Assembly (NCBI GenBank): GCA_964019055.1 | Contig: OZ025212.1 | Span: forward strand, 8,113,109-8,177,108 | Direction: 5' to 3' | Length of the DNA: 64,000 nt | Source: Anthopleura xanthogrammica | Taxonomy: Eukaryota; Cnidaria; Anthozoa; Actiniaria; Actiniidae | Shown here: positions 22,773 through 35,624 of the stretch, piece after piece | Numbering within the stretch: position 1 is the first letter of the stretch | Layout: the number at the start of each line of letters is the position of its first letter | The notes under the pieces: generated by a model | Database searches by the model: none | Told to the model about the DNA's origin: nothing | The model's input: the letters and a program-made list of their open reading frames with translations, nothing else | Program-made: the position numbers and the translations under genes

Positions 22773-23033
22773 ACACGCATCAAGAGTTCCGCGCTACTGC
22801 TCTAAGCGCATGCTCAGGGATTAAAAAGTGGGATAAAATCTGTAAAATATGCTATATTTTAGTCGTATCTTTCTTGTCAAGTACGATTTTCACTAAATAT
22901 TCAAGATCGCGTACCGTTAAGCGAATTCTGAATCAAATATACCGAAAAATTGCATATTATACAAAATATCATCCCACTTTTTAATCCCCTGAGCATGCGC
23001 ATTGAGCAGCAGCGCGGAATCCTTGATGCGTCT
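22773..23033. mobile_element. MITE with about 60-bp TIRs in unit 4
   Basis: Left arm acgcatcaagagttccgcgc through gggattaaaaagtgggat pairs with the right arm atcccactttttaatcccct through cttgatgcgt. The empty site is seen in unit 3 (ctgttattgaaatactgg at 19390). Overlapping open frames are chance readings. Confidence 0.85.
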
Positions 23034-23378
23034 ATTGAAATACTGGGTCTCAAAGAATAGAAAAGTATAGAAAAGAATGGAAAAGCTAAAGAGGTCTATG
23101 AACTCAAGAGCGACTTGTTGACTGTACTTTTGGAAAACTGTTTTCGCTATCCTAGTGATAATGATAAAATTGAGTTATATTTTGTAATAAATAACGTAGA
23201 AAAATAATTAGTTTTACAAACATTTCGAGACGTGTGTCTCTTGTTCAGTGTAAAATGACTAATGCAGGCCACGTTTTCTGTCAGTGTTACAGTAACCACA
23301 CACAATTGTTTTCTATTTCTCTACCCTGTGTAGCTTCCTTTAACACTGAAACCCAAAACCAAATAGAGAAATGAGAGA

Positions 23379-23384
<6 letters not shown>

Positions 23385-23417
<33 letters not shown>
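23385..23417. repeat. (GA)n microsatellite
   Basis: A GA run at a position that varies between units: short at 19735, about 33 bp here and about 70 bp at 28058. Confidence 0.8.
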
Positions 23418-23418
<1 letters not shown>

Positions 23419-23911
23419 TGGCCGGAGGGAGAAGCTAAGTATTAAGCATTTTATTACCCGTCACATTTAGGCTTGTTAACAGATGGCTCTACTTGTTGAG
23501 TCAATTCAAATAAACAAAAAATTGGAATCAAGTGGAAAAATCGAAAAGGAACCCGTACTGACATTCGCCACTAGTACTCATGGTGTGAAAAGAACTTAAA
23601 CAGAATTTTTACAAAAAAAATATTAAGTTGACTATTTATTTATTTAAGCAATTAAATAAAAGTTGAAAGAAAAGGGGAAATGTTGTTGGTGGAAACTGTC
23701 CCCTGACATCAATCGGTTGAGCAACATATGAGTTGTCTGGCTCTTTTGAATTGAAAAGTCCACTAATTTTTTTTTCGAGAATCGAATTGAATAATGTAGT
23801 GAACGTACTGCCATCATTTGGCAGGCATGTCGTGTGCGAATACTTCAAGACTGACTGATTAAACCGCCACCTCATCTTTTATGAAAGATGATTATTCTCA
23901 AAACTGAACTT

Positions 23912-23971
23912 TAATGATTTATTATTTATATAGCGCCCTTTCTATATGGATATAATCAAAGGCACTTTATC
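23912..23971. mobile_element. Short SINE-like insertion with target duplication
   Basis: The sequence tttatatagcgccctttcta ... caaaggcactttat splits the unit 3 string gaactttatcccagc, and acttta flanks both sides. It resembles the 3' end of SINE or LINE families. Confidence 0.65.
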
Positions 23972-25658
23972 CCAGCATGTGTTGAGTTAACTACTTTCTT
24001 GTAGAAGAGTAGAAACTGTAAATCAGTCATGATCAGTCCCTTCTTCATAACTAACGTTTCTCTTTAACTAGTTGTCGTGTTTACATCACCTATCAAACAA
24101 GTTTCCTAATTGATCATGCTGGTCATTAAGGTTAGAATGGTCTTAAAAATAAGCATGAAAAAATCTCAGGAAAAATAAAAATAAAATGTCTTTCATTCAT
24201 GGGCAAAATAGATATGATTGATTGTAAATATCCAGGCTAAAAGTTTTCTTTATTTATCTAGTTGTTGTCATTGTATTTGTTAAAGAATATAGTTTTCTTT
24301 GTTGCTGATTCGGGTCTTCTCTTCTCGGTTTTTATTTCATTTTATTATAATTTGATCAATGATGATTTTATATATATAAGCTGTTTATCACCGGCTAATT
24401 GGAATAATTTTGTTGTGTTCTTTGACACTTGGTATATAACAAAACACTTATTGACTGGAACCTCGGGAAAGCAGTGTGTTTTGTGGAGGCAATGAGTCAC
24501 GTGAGTAATACCTCCAGTAAACATCATCAATCCTTATTAATTGGTATATCCATGGGTTAAGGATTCAATTCTTTTTACAAAACTGATAAAGATGACTTTA
24601 ATTTATTTTTGTTTCACTTTTTCATTCTTACTATAAAAATAATATATTTTATGTTTGGATTCATGAGATCAAACAAGAGAATACTAAGAGGGTACAACAA
24701 CAAAACTAGACGATAGTGTAACATGGATTTCTAAACATGTAGACAAAGTTAGCATTTATGAACCTGGTTAGAATTTTCTCTCTCCTCGAGCTTGAGATCA
24801 GTTCTAAAAAAAAAAAAAATTTTCGATCCATAATTACAGCTCGTCCTCGCTCGCCCTCAGTATAGATCCCGGTCCTGGATTAAAGAGTTTACTGAGGACA
24901 GAAGACGCCTAGAAATGTTCATCATATGTATGGAACTCAGTTATTAAATTTGTGTATGCCAACTAGTAAGACGTTCATTTAAAGTTTCCAGCCATCAATA
25001 AAGATTCAGTTTATTCGAGATTTTAAAGCAACATGAGGACAACTGATGTACGGACAAAGTCCAATGCAAACGTTGTTTATCAGACTTCGCTAAGTTTTTC
25101 TAAAAATATATCTATACGTAATATCTTAAAATATAAAGGTACCTTAATTGTCGAGCGAGGGCGGTTTTCAAAAGACTCGGTAAGACGCATTGCCGATTAA
25201 GAAAAACCCTTGGTTATAGACAAAAAACACTCACTGCAACATGGTTATCATCAAACAGTACTTGAAGTGAGGTTGAATACTCGTGTTATTTGTAAGTACA
25301 GCTCAGTTCATTAACAGCTAAACTCATTGATCACCTCCTTTATGTTCCATTCCAGTCCAGATGTAGGCTTTTAACCTTTGACTTGATGGTTAATAGTTTT
25401 GTAGAATATATGGGAGTTATTAAAACGCTAAACTTCAAAACTGACAATGTATTTATTTCAAGTGAATACAACTAGCTTGTAGAGTTGGAAGATGTTATTT
25501 CAATAGCACTTCATGTTTTATGGGTTTCACATAACGAGGCTCTTTTCATCCCACGATATCCTAAGTTCTAAGCATACCAGCTACTGTCTATACTTGATCC
25601 CCAGCATGTTTCTTTTCTTTCGTTTATGATAACGAGATGCTTGAAGCTTTTACATCGG

Positions 25659-25666
25659 TATATAAG
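25659..25666 (+). promoter_or_regulatory. TATA box of C4
   Basis: tatataag, 105 nt before the C4 ATG. Confidence 0.6.
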
Positions 25667-25763
25667 AGATCCAGTTTTTATGTGGTATTATTCACTGAAT
25701 GAAAGAGGTGCGAGAAAACTGAAGAATCAGCGAACAAGTGAATTTACTGTGAAATAAGATAAA

Positions 25764-25889
25764 ATGAAAACCGGACTGCAAATTGGAGCCTTTATTTGTT
25801 TCCTAGTACTTCTGAACCTTCATGGACTCTGCGAAGGTGGAGCAGGGTATCTTGGAACTGCTCTAGGTCGAAAGAGAGCAATACACAAG
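25764..25889 (+). CDS. C4: first exon of C-type secreted prepropeptide (partial)
   Basis: Forty-two codons to a phase-0 donor (CAC AAG|gtatta). The signal peptide is the family standard (MKTGLQIGAFICFLVLLNLH then GLCE). The variable segment GGAGYLGTAL is followed by G-R-K-R, a strong convertase site with an amidation glycine, and then AIHK. No second exon is found before C5. Unspliced, the frame adds only VLMY and stops at 25902-25904, giving a complete 46-residue precursor. Function unknown. Confidence 0.6.
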
Positions 25890-27035
25890 GTATTAATGTA
25901 CTGACACATAAAGTAAACATTAGTTTTAGTACGCTCATACAGACGGGTGAATTACTGCCAGTGTTTATAGTCCTTTTGAGTATACTGGCGGTGACAAAAA
26001 TGATCCAACACTAAATCTGTGGACACGTTTTCGTTGTCAATGTCAACAATTCTGGAACAATGAAGGAATATATATGTTACTTGAGTACGAACGGTTTCCA
26101 ATATACATGCTTTAGATAGTGCTTTTCGGTCGCAGAGTTTTGATAGATTTGCATTGAGAGATCAAATGTACACTCTTTGGTAACTCGTTGATATAATATA
26201 TAGACTAGAGTATGTAAATTACAGTTCTCCAGTCTGAAACATGCTAATTTCGAAAATGTGTAAAGCTGATAAAAAATGACTGAAGATAAAAGCAAGAAAA
26301 GACGTCAAAACTAAGAGAACAAAAGGTATTAATCAAAAACTGAAGCGTTCATTCATCCCGTGGCCGGGGATTTGGGCACCTCAGGTGTGAATAAGTGTCA
26401 TAATTCAATATCACCGCAAAAAGGCCCTGAAAAACGGTCCAATATTTGACCCAATATTTGACCCGATATTTGTCCAAAACTTGAGATTAATTGTGGTACC
26501 GTTTGTCATGGTTGGGTCAAATGTTGTGTTCGTTTCAGGGCCTTAACAAGGCAAAAGTCCAAAGCAAAAAATAAAAAATAAAAGATTTAGGGAAATTAAA
26601 ATGAAGAGAGATCGGTTTGGTTTGACTATTACAACGAATATCTAGTGTTCTCAATGCGATCACCCAAACGTCTGCCTGTTTCGCCCACATACGAAACAAA
26701 AACTAGGAATACGAAGGAAAAAGAAAAAAAAATCCTTAAAAATACCGGATTGATGTCCTTGATGTAGGTAAACACTGAACAATAGGGGACATAAAATTAT
26801 CTAAATAACTGGAAATATACTCAGTAGGACAGCTTACAAGCAGAAACAATAGGACGGTCAAGATGAATAGGTTTGTAGCTCTTGTTGATAACAGTTACCC
26901 ACAGTTATAGGTAAAAAGAGCTGAGTAAAATAATCTGAAACATTATTCTTCATGCTGTTTTAGCTTAAATGGGCTCACAACTGGTGACCTTATTCTTTGT
27001 TCAGCACAAGATAACTGACCGAAATTGAACAGTAA

Positions 27036-27879
27036 TTATTTATATGTTATCCTTATTGTTCCTCCAATGAACAGAGGTGAGCGAAACACGGTAAGCAAGA
27101 AAACGGAAGGAAAACGCAAGGGAGAAACAAATGAGTTCCTATCATCATCCTCTGAACACGACTGACTTAATTAAGGACGTTCGCGAGAAAAATCGTTTTC
27201 AATGTTTTTTTCTTCAAACTATGCATGGTGAAATAAAGCCATCATAGAAGTTCCATGAGCAAGTAAAAAATGAGGGTCACCCTTCTCGTTTGGGAGCGAG
27301 ATGATATCAAGTGCAGCCTTTTTCTTGTCGAAAATCGCTTGCGCGCAATGCATACAAGTCGAGCAATAAAGTCATATTTCTTGTAGAAAAACTAAATGGA
27401 TTGCCAAACATTTCTTGACACAACCGTCTTTTAACTTATAGATAAATATTGATTATAAATATTTATGAATACATACAAATAATCTGTAGTCTTTGGCTCG
27501 AATTTGCAGCCACCATGCAACATTCGGTGTCTCTTTGCCGTAATGTAGATTGAAGCTCTCATCCAAATTCATGTTTTTGTTATGTTTTTCCCATATGTTT
27601 TTCTTCAATTTTGGAACAATGATAGCTCATGTAATTCTTTATAAGATACTGAAATAAAACAATTGGAGTCACCGTTGTTGTTTTTGAGATATATCCGATC
27701 GAAATCGCTTTCGCAACGAGCATGACGGAATTTGATCTTGAAAAACATAGGTTGTGCGCACGCTGTCACGCCATATGCGCAGAATAGATGCTGTTAAATG
27801 CTGTTTTTGGAAAAATTTGTACGCTATCTTAGTGATTTTGTATTTTGTATTTAGTATTTTGCAATAAAAAGCGTAGAAA
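27036..27879. other. Extra sequence between units 4 and 5
   Basis: This stretch is absent between units 5 and 6, where gaacagtaattatttttaca is continuous at 32063. No gene or clear repeat ends are recognised; the interior aaggacgttcgcgagaaaaa resembles an interspersed repeat. Confidence 0.4.
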
Positions 27880-28055
27880 AATAATTAATTTTACAAATAT
27901 TTTGAGACGTGTGTCTCTTGTTCGGTGTAAAATAACTAATGCAGGCCACGTTTTCTGTCAGTGTTACAGTAACCACGAGCATTTTTTTTCTATTTCTCTG
28001 CCCTGTGTAGCTTCCTTTAACACTGAAACCCAAAACTGAATAGAGAAATGAGAGA

Positions 28056-28057
<2 letters not shown>

Positions 28058-28130
<73 letters not shown>
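28058..28130. repeat. (GA)n microsatellite
   Basis: About 70 bp of GA, longer than at the same position in the other units. Confidence 0.85.
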
Positions 28131-28132
<2 letters not shown>

Positions 28133-29402
28133 GGCCGGAGGGAGAAGCTAAGTATTAAGCATTTTATTACCCATCACATTTAGGCTTGTTAACAGATGGC
28201 TCTACTTGTTAAGTCAGTGAAATAAACAAAAATGGAATCAAATGGAAAAATGGAAAAGGGGACTATACCTTCCACTTGTAGCAATTATCGATTGAGCAAA
28301 AGCAACATTCAACCTTCTAGTATACTCATGGTGTGAAAATTAAAGAGCTTTAACAAAACCCGTTTTCAGAACATCAACCAAAAAAACTGCCAACCCAAAA
28401 ACAAAAAGGCCAATCAAAAGAACGGCAAACATGATGGAGGAGTGGGCCCTACGTCACTGTGACACCATCAATTGGCAGGCATATCGTGTATGAATACTTG
28501 AAGACGACGTAATAAACCGCCGCCTCAGTGGTCAATCTTTTATGAGAGATGATTATTCTCAAAACTGAACTTTAACCCAGCATGTGTTGAGCTTAATTAC
28601 TTTCTTGAAGAAAAGTAGAAACTATTAATCATTCATGATCAGTCCTTTCTTCATAACTACGGATGTCGTGCTTACATCACTGATGAAAGAAGTTTCCTAA
28701 TTGATCATGGTGGTCATTTAGGCTAGAATGGTCTAAAAGTAAGATGAAAAAATCTGGAAAAATAAAAATAAAACGTCTTTCAGTGATGAGCAAAATAGAT
28801 CTAGAGATGATTGATTGTAAATATCCAGGCTAAAAGTGTTCTTTATTTATCTAGTTGTTGTCATCTAAAAGTAAGATGAAAAAATCTGGAAAAATATAAA
28901 TAAAATGTCTTTCAGTGATTAGCAAAATAGAGATGATTGATTGTAAATATCCGGCCGGCTAAAAGCGTTCTTTATTTATCTAGTTGTTGTCATCGTATTT
29001 GTTAAAGAATATAGTTTTCTTTGTTGCCGATTCGGGTCTTCTCTTCTCGCTTTTTATTTCATTTTATTATATTTTGATCAATGATGATATTATGTATATA
29101 AGCTGTTTATCACTATCTTTTATCTTTGGTTTTCATTTAGTAGTAATGTAATCATAACATATATTTATTGACCATTCACAATTAATTTTTTTTTGTACAA
29201 CCTAGGTTATTATTTTAAAAACCTCTAGATTAGCTTGTCCGAGAACACTGATGTTATTGCAGGCCAGCTCTTTCAAATATTTTTTTAGGTTTCCAGCCAT
29301 CAGTAAAGATTCAGTTTATTCGAGATTTTAAGGCAACATGAGGACGACTGATATACGGACAGGATATGAGAGGAGAGGTCCAATGCAAACGTTGTTTATT
29401 CT

Positions 29403-29415
29403 TATTTATAATAAT

Positions 29416-29446
<31 letters not shown>

Positions 29447-29457
29447 TTAATAATAAT

Positions 29458-29512
<55 letters not shown>

Positions 29513-29640
29513 GATTGGACTCGGTAAGCTAAGAATTTTGTAAGCAAAACGTTAAGCAAATTGGAAATAGATAATAATAATAATAATAATAATAAATCTT
29601 TATTGAGGATACCTACATCACTCAAAAGTGCTTTACAGAA
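29403..29640 (-). repeat. (TAA)n array and short LINE/SINE 3' tail
   Basis: Two (ATA)n blocks (29406-29510 and 29570-29595) flank a short unique stretch. The sequence aatctttattgaggatacct ... after the second block looks like the 3' end of a minus-strand retroelement with a TAA-type tail. Confidence 0.6.
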
Positions 29641-30340
29641 GGGTCCTCCTAAAATTACAAATACAGCCAGAAAAACACTTGGGCATAGCAAATTACCACT
29701 CACTTCTACATGGTTATCATCATGCAAACTGTGATAACTTGAAGTGAGGTTGAATACTCGTATTATTTGTAAGTCCAGCTCAGTTCATTAAAACTAAACT
29801 CAAGCTGAAACTCATTGATCAACTCCTCTATGTCTTAGTTCACCAAAGAAAATTGATTGTTAACTTTGAAGCACTTCAATCAATGAAGAGCAGTGTCAGT
29901 TCAGCCCACTCTGGTGGCTTTCTCAGCAGTTTCAAGCCACATCCTAGCATGTGCGTAATTGCTACACTTCATTATAGAATGGTTGAAGTCTAGTTCGTTC
30001 CATTCCAGTCGAGATCAGGCTTTTAACATTTGACGTGATGGTCAGTTTTGTAGAATACATGGGAATCATTAAAACACTAAACTTCTACACTAATCCTTTA
30101 AATGAACCTATGAATAATTAACCACTGAAAATATTTCTTTCAAGTGAATACAACCAGCTTGTAGAGTTGGAAGATGTTATTTCAATAGCACTTCATGTTT
30201 TATGGATTTCACATAACGAGGCTCTATTCATCCCATGATATCCTAAGTTCTAAGCATACCAGCTACTGTCTATACTTGATCCCCAGCATGTTTCTTTTCT
30301 TTCGTTTATGATGACGAGATGCTTGAAGCTTTTACATCGG

Positions 30341-30348
30341 TATATAAG
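30341..30348 (+). promoter_or_regulatory. TATA box of C5
   Basis: tatataag, 106 nt before the C5 ATG. Confidence 0.6.
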
Positions 30349-30446
30349 AGATCCAGTTTTTTATCTGGTATTATTCACTGAATGAAAGAGGTGCGAGAAA
30401 ACTGAAGAATCAGCGAACAAGTGAATTTACTGTGAAATAAGATAGA

Positions 30447-30572
30447 ATGAAAACCGGACTGCAAATTGGAGCCTTTATTTGTTTCCTAGTACTTCTGAAC
30501 CTTCATGGACTCTGCGAAGGAATGGCTGGGTTTCATGGAACTCCTGTAGGTCGAAAGAGAGAATTATACAAG
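30447..30572 (+). CDS. C5: first exon of C-type secreted prepropeptide (partial)
   Basis: Forty-two codons to a phase-0 donor (TAC AAG|gtatta). The first 24 codons are identical to C4 base for base. The next 18 codons differ at 12 positions, ten of them in codons that change the residue, giving GMAGFHGTPV before the retained G-R-K-R and then ELYK. No second exon is recognisable before C6. Unspliced reading adds VLIYT and stops. The conserved basic site and donor argue against simple decay. Confidence 0.6.
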
Positions 30573-31154
30573 GTATTAATATACACATAAAGTAAATATT
30601 AGTTTTAGTAAGTTCATAAAGACAGGTTAGTTGTCGTCGGTGTTTAGATTTAGTTTCCTTCTCAGTACGTCGGCGGTGACCAAAAATGATCCGATACTAA
30701 AGCTGTGGACACATGGTTTTCATGGTTTGGTTTTCGTCGCCAATGTCAACAATTTTGGAACAATGAAGGAATATATATCAGTTATTTGAGTATGAACGGT
30801 TTCCAATATACATGCTTTAGATACTACTTTTCGGTCGCATACAGTTTTGATATAGATTTGCCGTTGAAAGATCAGTTTTTCACTCTTTGGTAACTCGTTG
30901 ATATAAAACTTAGACCAGAGTAAACGTATAGTTCTACAATCTGAAACAAGCTATTTCAAAAATAGTTTTAAGCAAAAAAAAGACTAAAAGGAAACAGTAT
31001 AATTATTCAATAATGCCGCTAAAGGCCCTCACAAACGGTACAATATTTAAACCAACAATACTTATAAACTTGTGGCCCTCAACACTGTTTTGGCCAAAAT
31101 TTGAGATAAATTATGGCACCGTTTGTTATCAAAATCAATGTAAGGTCAAAATAT

Positions 31155-31590
31155 TGGCTAAATGTTGGGTAAAATGTTGGGTGAAATGTTAGGTCAAATA
31201 TTGGGTGAAATGTTGGGTAAAATGTTGGGTGAAATGTTAGGTGAAATGTTGGGTGAAATGTTGAGTGAAATGTTGAGTGAAATGCTGAGTGAAATGTTGG
31301 GTGAAATGTTGGGCGAAATGTTGGGTCAAATGTTGGGTCAAAGGTTGAGTCAAATGTTGGGTCAAACATTAGGGGAAAAGTTGGGTGAAATGTTGGGTGA
31401 AATATCAGGACAAATGTTGGGTGAAATGTTGGGTGAAATGTTAGATCAAATGTTGGGTGAAATGTTAGGTCAAATATTGGGTCAAATGTTGGGTCAAATG
31501 TTAGGTCAAATATTGGGTCAAATGTTGGGTCAAATGTTTGGTGAAATGTTGGGTGAAAGTTGGGTCAAATGTTTGGACCGTTTTCCAGGG
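31155..31590. repeat. 12-bp minisatellite (aaatgttgggtg type)
   Basis: About 35 imperfect copies of a 12-bp unit, with variants gtgaaatgttgg, gtcaaatgttgg and gtcaaatattgg. The matching place in unit 4 (26450-26525) has only a few scattered copies. The unit length, a multiple of three, keeps frames open on both strands (MLGE-type and HPTF-type readings), but these are artefacts. Confidence 0.9.
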
Positions 31591-33719
31591 CCTTTATAAT
31601 GCAAAAGTCAAAAGCAAAAAAAGACACAGAGGGAAATTAAAATGAAGAGAGACCGGTTTGGTTTGATCATTACAACGAATATCAAGTGTTCTCAAATGCG
31701 ATCAATTAAACGTCTGTCTGTTTCGCCCACATACGAAACAAAATCTTAGAATACGAAGGAAAACAAAAATCCTTAAAAATGCCGGATTGATGTCCTTGAT
31801 GTAGGTAAACACTGAACAATAGGGGACATAAAATTATCTAAATAACTGGAAATATACTCAGTAGGACAGCTTACAAGCAGAAACAATAGGACGGTCAAGA
31901 TGAATAGGTTTGTAGCTCTTGTTGATAACAGTTACCCACAGTTATAGGTAAAAAGAGCTGAGTAAAATAATCTGAAACCTTATTCTTCATGCTGTTTTAA
32001 CTCAAATGGGCTCACAACTGGTGACCTTATTCTTTGTTCAGTACAAGATAACTGACTGAAATTGAACAGTAATTATTTTTACAAACATTTTGAGACGCGT
32101 GTCTCTTGTTCGGTGTAAAATAACTAATGCAGGCCACGTTTTATGTCAGTGTTACAGTAACCACACACAATTGTTTTCTATTTCTCTACCCCGTGTAGCT
32201 TCCTTTAACACTGAAACCCAAAACTAAATAGAGAAATGCCAGAGAAGGAGAGAGAGAAAGAGGGCCGGAGGGAGAAGCTAAGTATTTTCTACCATTTTAT
32301 TACCGCATCACATTTTATAGTCCGAGCTAACAGATGGGGCTCTACGTTTGGAATGAAAAGGAAATGGAAAAATGGAAAAGGGAACTATACAGTTCACTTG
32401 TATACCGTCCAATTATCGATTGAGCAAAAGCAACATTCACCACTAGTACTCATGGTGTGAAAAGATCTTTAACAGAATTTTTACAAAAAAAAAATGTTCA
32501 GTTGAATACCAATCAAATGTCGGAAACTGGCAAATAAATGCGCGAAAATATAAGCAATTAAAAAAAAGGTGATAGAAAAGGAAAAATATTGGCGGAAATT
32601 GTTCCCTAACATCAATTGATTGATCAACATATGAGTTGAGTCTTGCTCTTTTGAATTAAAAATTTCACTAAATTTTTTATTGAATTGAATATTGTAGTGA
32701 ACGTACTGACATTATCATTTGGCAGGCATGTCGTGTGCGAATACTTCAATCAATCAATCATTCGATCAATTTTATTTACTACCGGTTTTACAGACTGACT
32801 TATTAAACCGCTGCCTAACTGGTTATTCTTTTATGAGATATGATTATTCTTAAAGCTGAACTTCAACCCAGCATGGGTTGAACTTAATTACTTTTTTTTA
32901 AAGAAAAGTAATGCTTGCATATAAATCAGTCTCTTCATAACTCCTTCTGCTAGAACTAGTTGTCGTGCTTACGTCACCAATAAGAAAGGTTTCCTAATTG
33001 ATTATGGTGGTCATTTATGTTAGATTGGTCTAAAAGTAAGATAAAAAAATAAGATAAAAATAAAATGCTTTCGAGGGTTCGGAATTGCAAAGATCCTAGA
33101 CTATAAAAAGTGTAGTTGTAGTTGTTGTCCTTATAGTTGCTGCGAAATATAGTTTTTCTTCTTCTCGCCTTTTCTTTTCTTTCTTTCTTTTTTCTTTTTT
33201 TTGCGGATCAATGATGTTTTTATGTATATAAGCTGTTTTCATTTAGTTGTGATGTATTCATAACATCTTTATTGGCCATTCACAATTTTGTTTTGTACAA
33301 CCAAATTTAATATTTTAAAACTCTTGACGAGCTTGTTCGAGAACACATGCTATTACGGCTAAAATTCATTCTAGATCTCTCCTCGAACTTCAAATGCTCT
33401 AAAACAAAAAAACAAACAAACAAGCAAAAATAAAATTTAAAATATTATTAACGTTTCGGCGATCAATGATTACAGCTAGTCCTCGCTTATCCTCAGTAAA
33501 TTCCGGTCCTGGATCATCGAAACTCTTTGAAATGTTTTAAAGTTTTAAGCAGTCTGAAACAACCAATTTGAACTAGAGTAAATCATAGAGCTCAAGTTCT
33601 TTACTCTAGCTATTTCCTTCCTATGTATGCAAACTAGACGTTCCTTTGAAATGTTCAGCCATCAGGTTTAATTTATTCGAGATTTTAGGAGCTCGAGATT
33701 TTATGATAATATGAGGACT

Positions 33720-34900
33720 GATATGGTTAGAGACTGATGTGAGGGTTTTGTTTACAAATAAACGAGAAATTTTCAATACTGAAATACAATTTTAAAGCAT
33801 GAAGAATTTCGACTTCATTGTGGATTCAGCCGTAAGTGTGTGTATTTGTAAACAAAACACAAACCGGCTTGAAGTTCACTTTCGTCGTTTTTGACAATGA
33901 CAGACCACACAAACATGAGCAAAAATAGCAATAACACGACAAATTAGGAGAATTTCTTTAATAAATCAGCTCACAATTACTTTAAAACATTGTAGAAACT
34001 AAGAGGAAATAAATTTAGAAATAGTTTCATTCAGCATTTGAAGAACAATCACCTTTTTCTGACTTGCAAAGCTACACAGCATTGTAAAGGCTATAATTAA
34101 TGTCCTAAGCTTATGCAATGTTTTCGTATTTCAACTCATTGCAAAAACACAACCTTTTACCTTTGAATCGAAAATTAACTCATTTAGATTACTTTGTCTT
34201 TTCGTCCTTGATGCATTTATTTTGATCATGTTTAAGATATTTTCGTTCTCTAACTCAGTAAATGGTTCAATATTTCAATAACACATGATCACGTGTTCAA
34301 TTTTAACCAATTATTCTTGAATTTTCGACAGTGAACGAAGATTGAATATTTAAGTGGGACGACGACTAAATGAACGTAGTTAATATTTTTGCATTTTTGA
34401 CGTCCTCATAGCATTCACTCTAATATTTTAAAGCTATTTAGTGAAGACGATAAAGGGAACTTCCTCAAAACAAGTTTTATTTCTCGGATTTCGCTTTCCG
34501 CCATTATTCAAACGTGTTTCTTTGTGACGCCAGTTATTACTCAACATTGATAACACTCATGGCTTGTTGTCATATGTGGATTTTCTGTAATTGTGGTTTC
34601 TTTCTTGAAAATAATGCCAGGAACACGCTATGTGGAGCATGGATGTAGCAATAAGTCCTAAACCTGAACGCTAAAAGCAACTAAGCATTGAGTAACTGAC
34701 GTCACGGGTAGGAACCAGATGGATTAATGGCGGACGATACTCTTAGATAATTCAACTCAGAATTTTAGCTATGATTTTCTTGTTCTTCCTTTTTTTCAAC
34801 ATGGGCTTCTCTTTTTCTAAAGTATTTTTGTAATTTTCGGAATAATCTCGTTTTGAAAAAGTTTAATTTTCATCGTCGTCCCACTTTGAATACTCGGACA
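33720..34900. repeat. Unit-6-specific insertion, possible MITE
   Basis: The string aagtgggacgacga (34351) recurs inverted as tcgtcgtcccacttt near 34873, suggesting a roughly 550-bp inverted-repeat element. A smaller inverted pair (gttttgtttacaaat at 33748 and atttgtaaacaaaac at 33845) lies to its left. No ORF. Confidence 0.5.
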
Positions 34901-35518
34901 ATGTACCTTATTGATCAGCTAGGGTTCTCAAAAGACTCGGTAACAAAAACACTTAGCCGGGCACAGCCAACTGACCACTAACTTCTACATGATACAAGGT
35001 AGTTTGGTTAATTACTGCTGTCTGTCATACTAGTATTCTCTATAGATTGAAAACCAGAAGATGAGAAGCAAAATTTTGAAAGGAAAAAAGGTGTTACAAT
35101 TAGAATTTAGGTGGAGTTTCAAACGCTAGTGACATGTACTCTGTATGTAACTTTTGTGACACTGAAACAGAATACGTAAGGTGTGTTCTGCTTCTGTCCA
35201 GATGTAGGCTTTAAAATACCATGTGATGGTCCATTTTGTAGAATATATGGGAGTTAAACGCTAAACTTCAAAACTAATCTTTTAAATGAATACATGGATA
35301 ATCAACCACTGACAATGAATTTCTTTAAAGTGAATACAACTGTCTTGCAGAGTTGGAAGATGTTATTTCAATAGCACTTCATGTTTTATGGGTTTCACAT
35401 AACGAGGCTCTATTCATCCCATGCACGATATCCTAAGTTCTAAGCATACCAGCTACTGTCTAAGCATGTTGCTTTTCTTTCGTTTATGATAACGAGATGC
35501 TTGAAGCTTTTACATCGG

Positions 35519-35526
35519 TATATAAG
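35519..35526 (+). promoter_or_regulatory. TATA box of C6
   Basis: tatataag, 106 nt before the C6 ATG. Confidence 0.65.
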
Positions 35527-35624
35527 AGATCCAATTTTTTATCTGGTATTATTTACTGAATGAAAGAGGTGCGAGAAAACTGAAGAACCAGCGAACAAGG
35601 GAATTTACTGTGAAATAAGATAAA

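Larger units (their letters stand above)
22679..27035 (+). repeat. C unit 4 (ends with C4)
   Basis: Same landmark order as unit 3, with a MITE (22773-23033) and a SINE-like insertion (23912-23971). The part holding ttttgtacaacctagg is deleted (near 24380). After C4 the unit runs through the sequence that expands into a minisatellite after C5. Confidence 0.8.
27880..32075 (+). repeat. C unit 5 (ends with C5)
   Basis: Landmarks in order: ggccacgttttctgtcag (27944), a local repeat of about 130 bp (28737-28990), ttttgtacaacctagg (29192), gcaacatgaggacgactgat (29332), the promoter block, C5 and the expanded minisatellite. Confidence 0.8.

Noticed and set aside
22598..22984. 128-residue open frame on the plus strand
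   Set aside because: It spans the C3 MITE, unit sequence and another MITE; it has no domain and is not conserved in other units.
31079..31599. Repetitive MLGE and HPTF open frames
   Set aside because: The 12-bp minisatellite unit is a multiple of three, so frames stay open by arithmetic.
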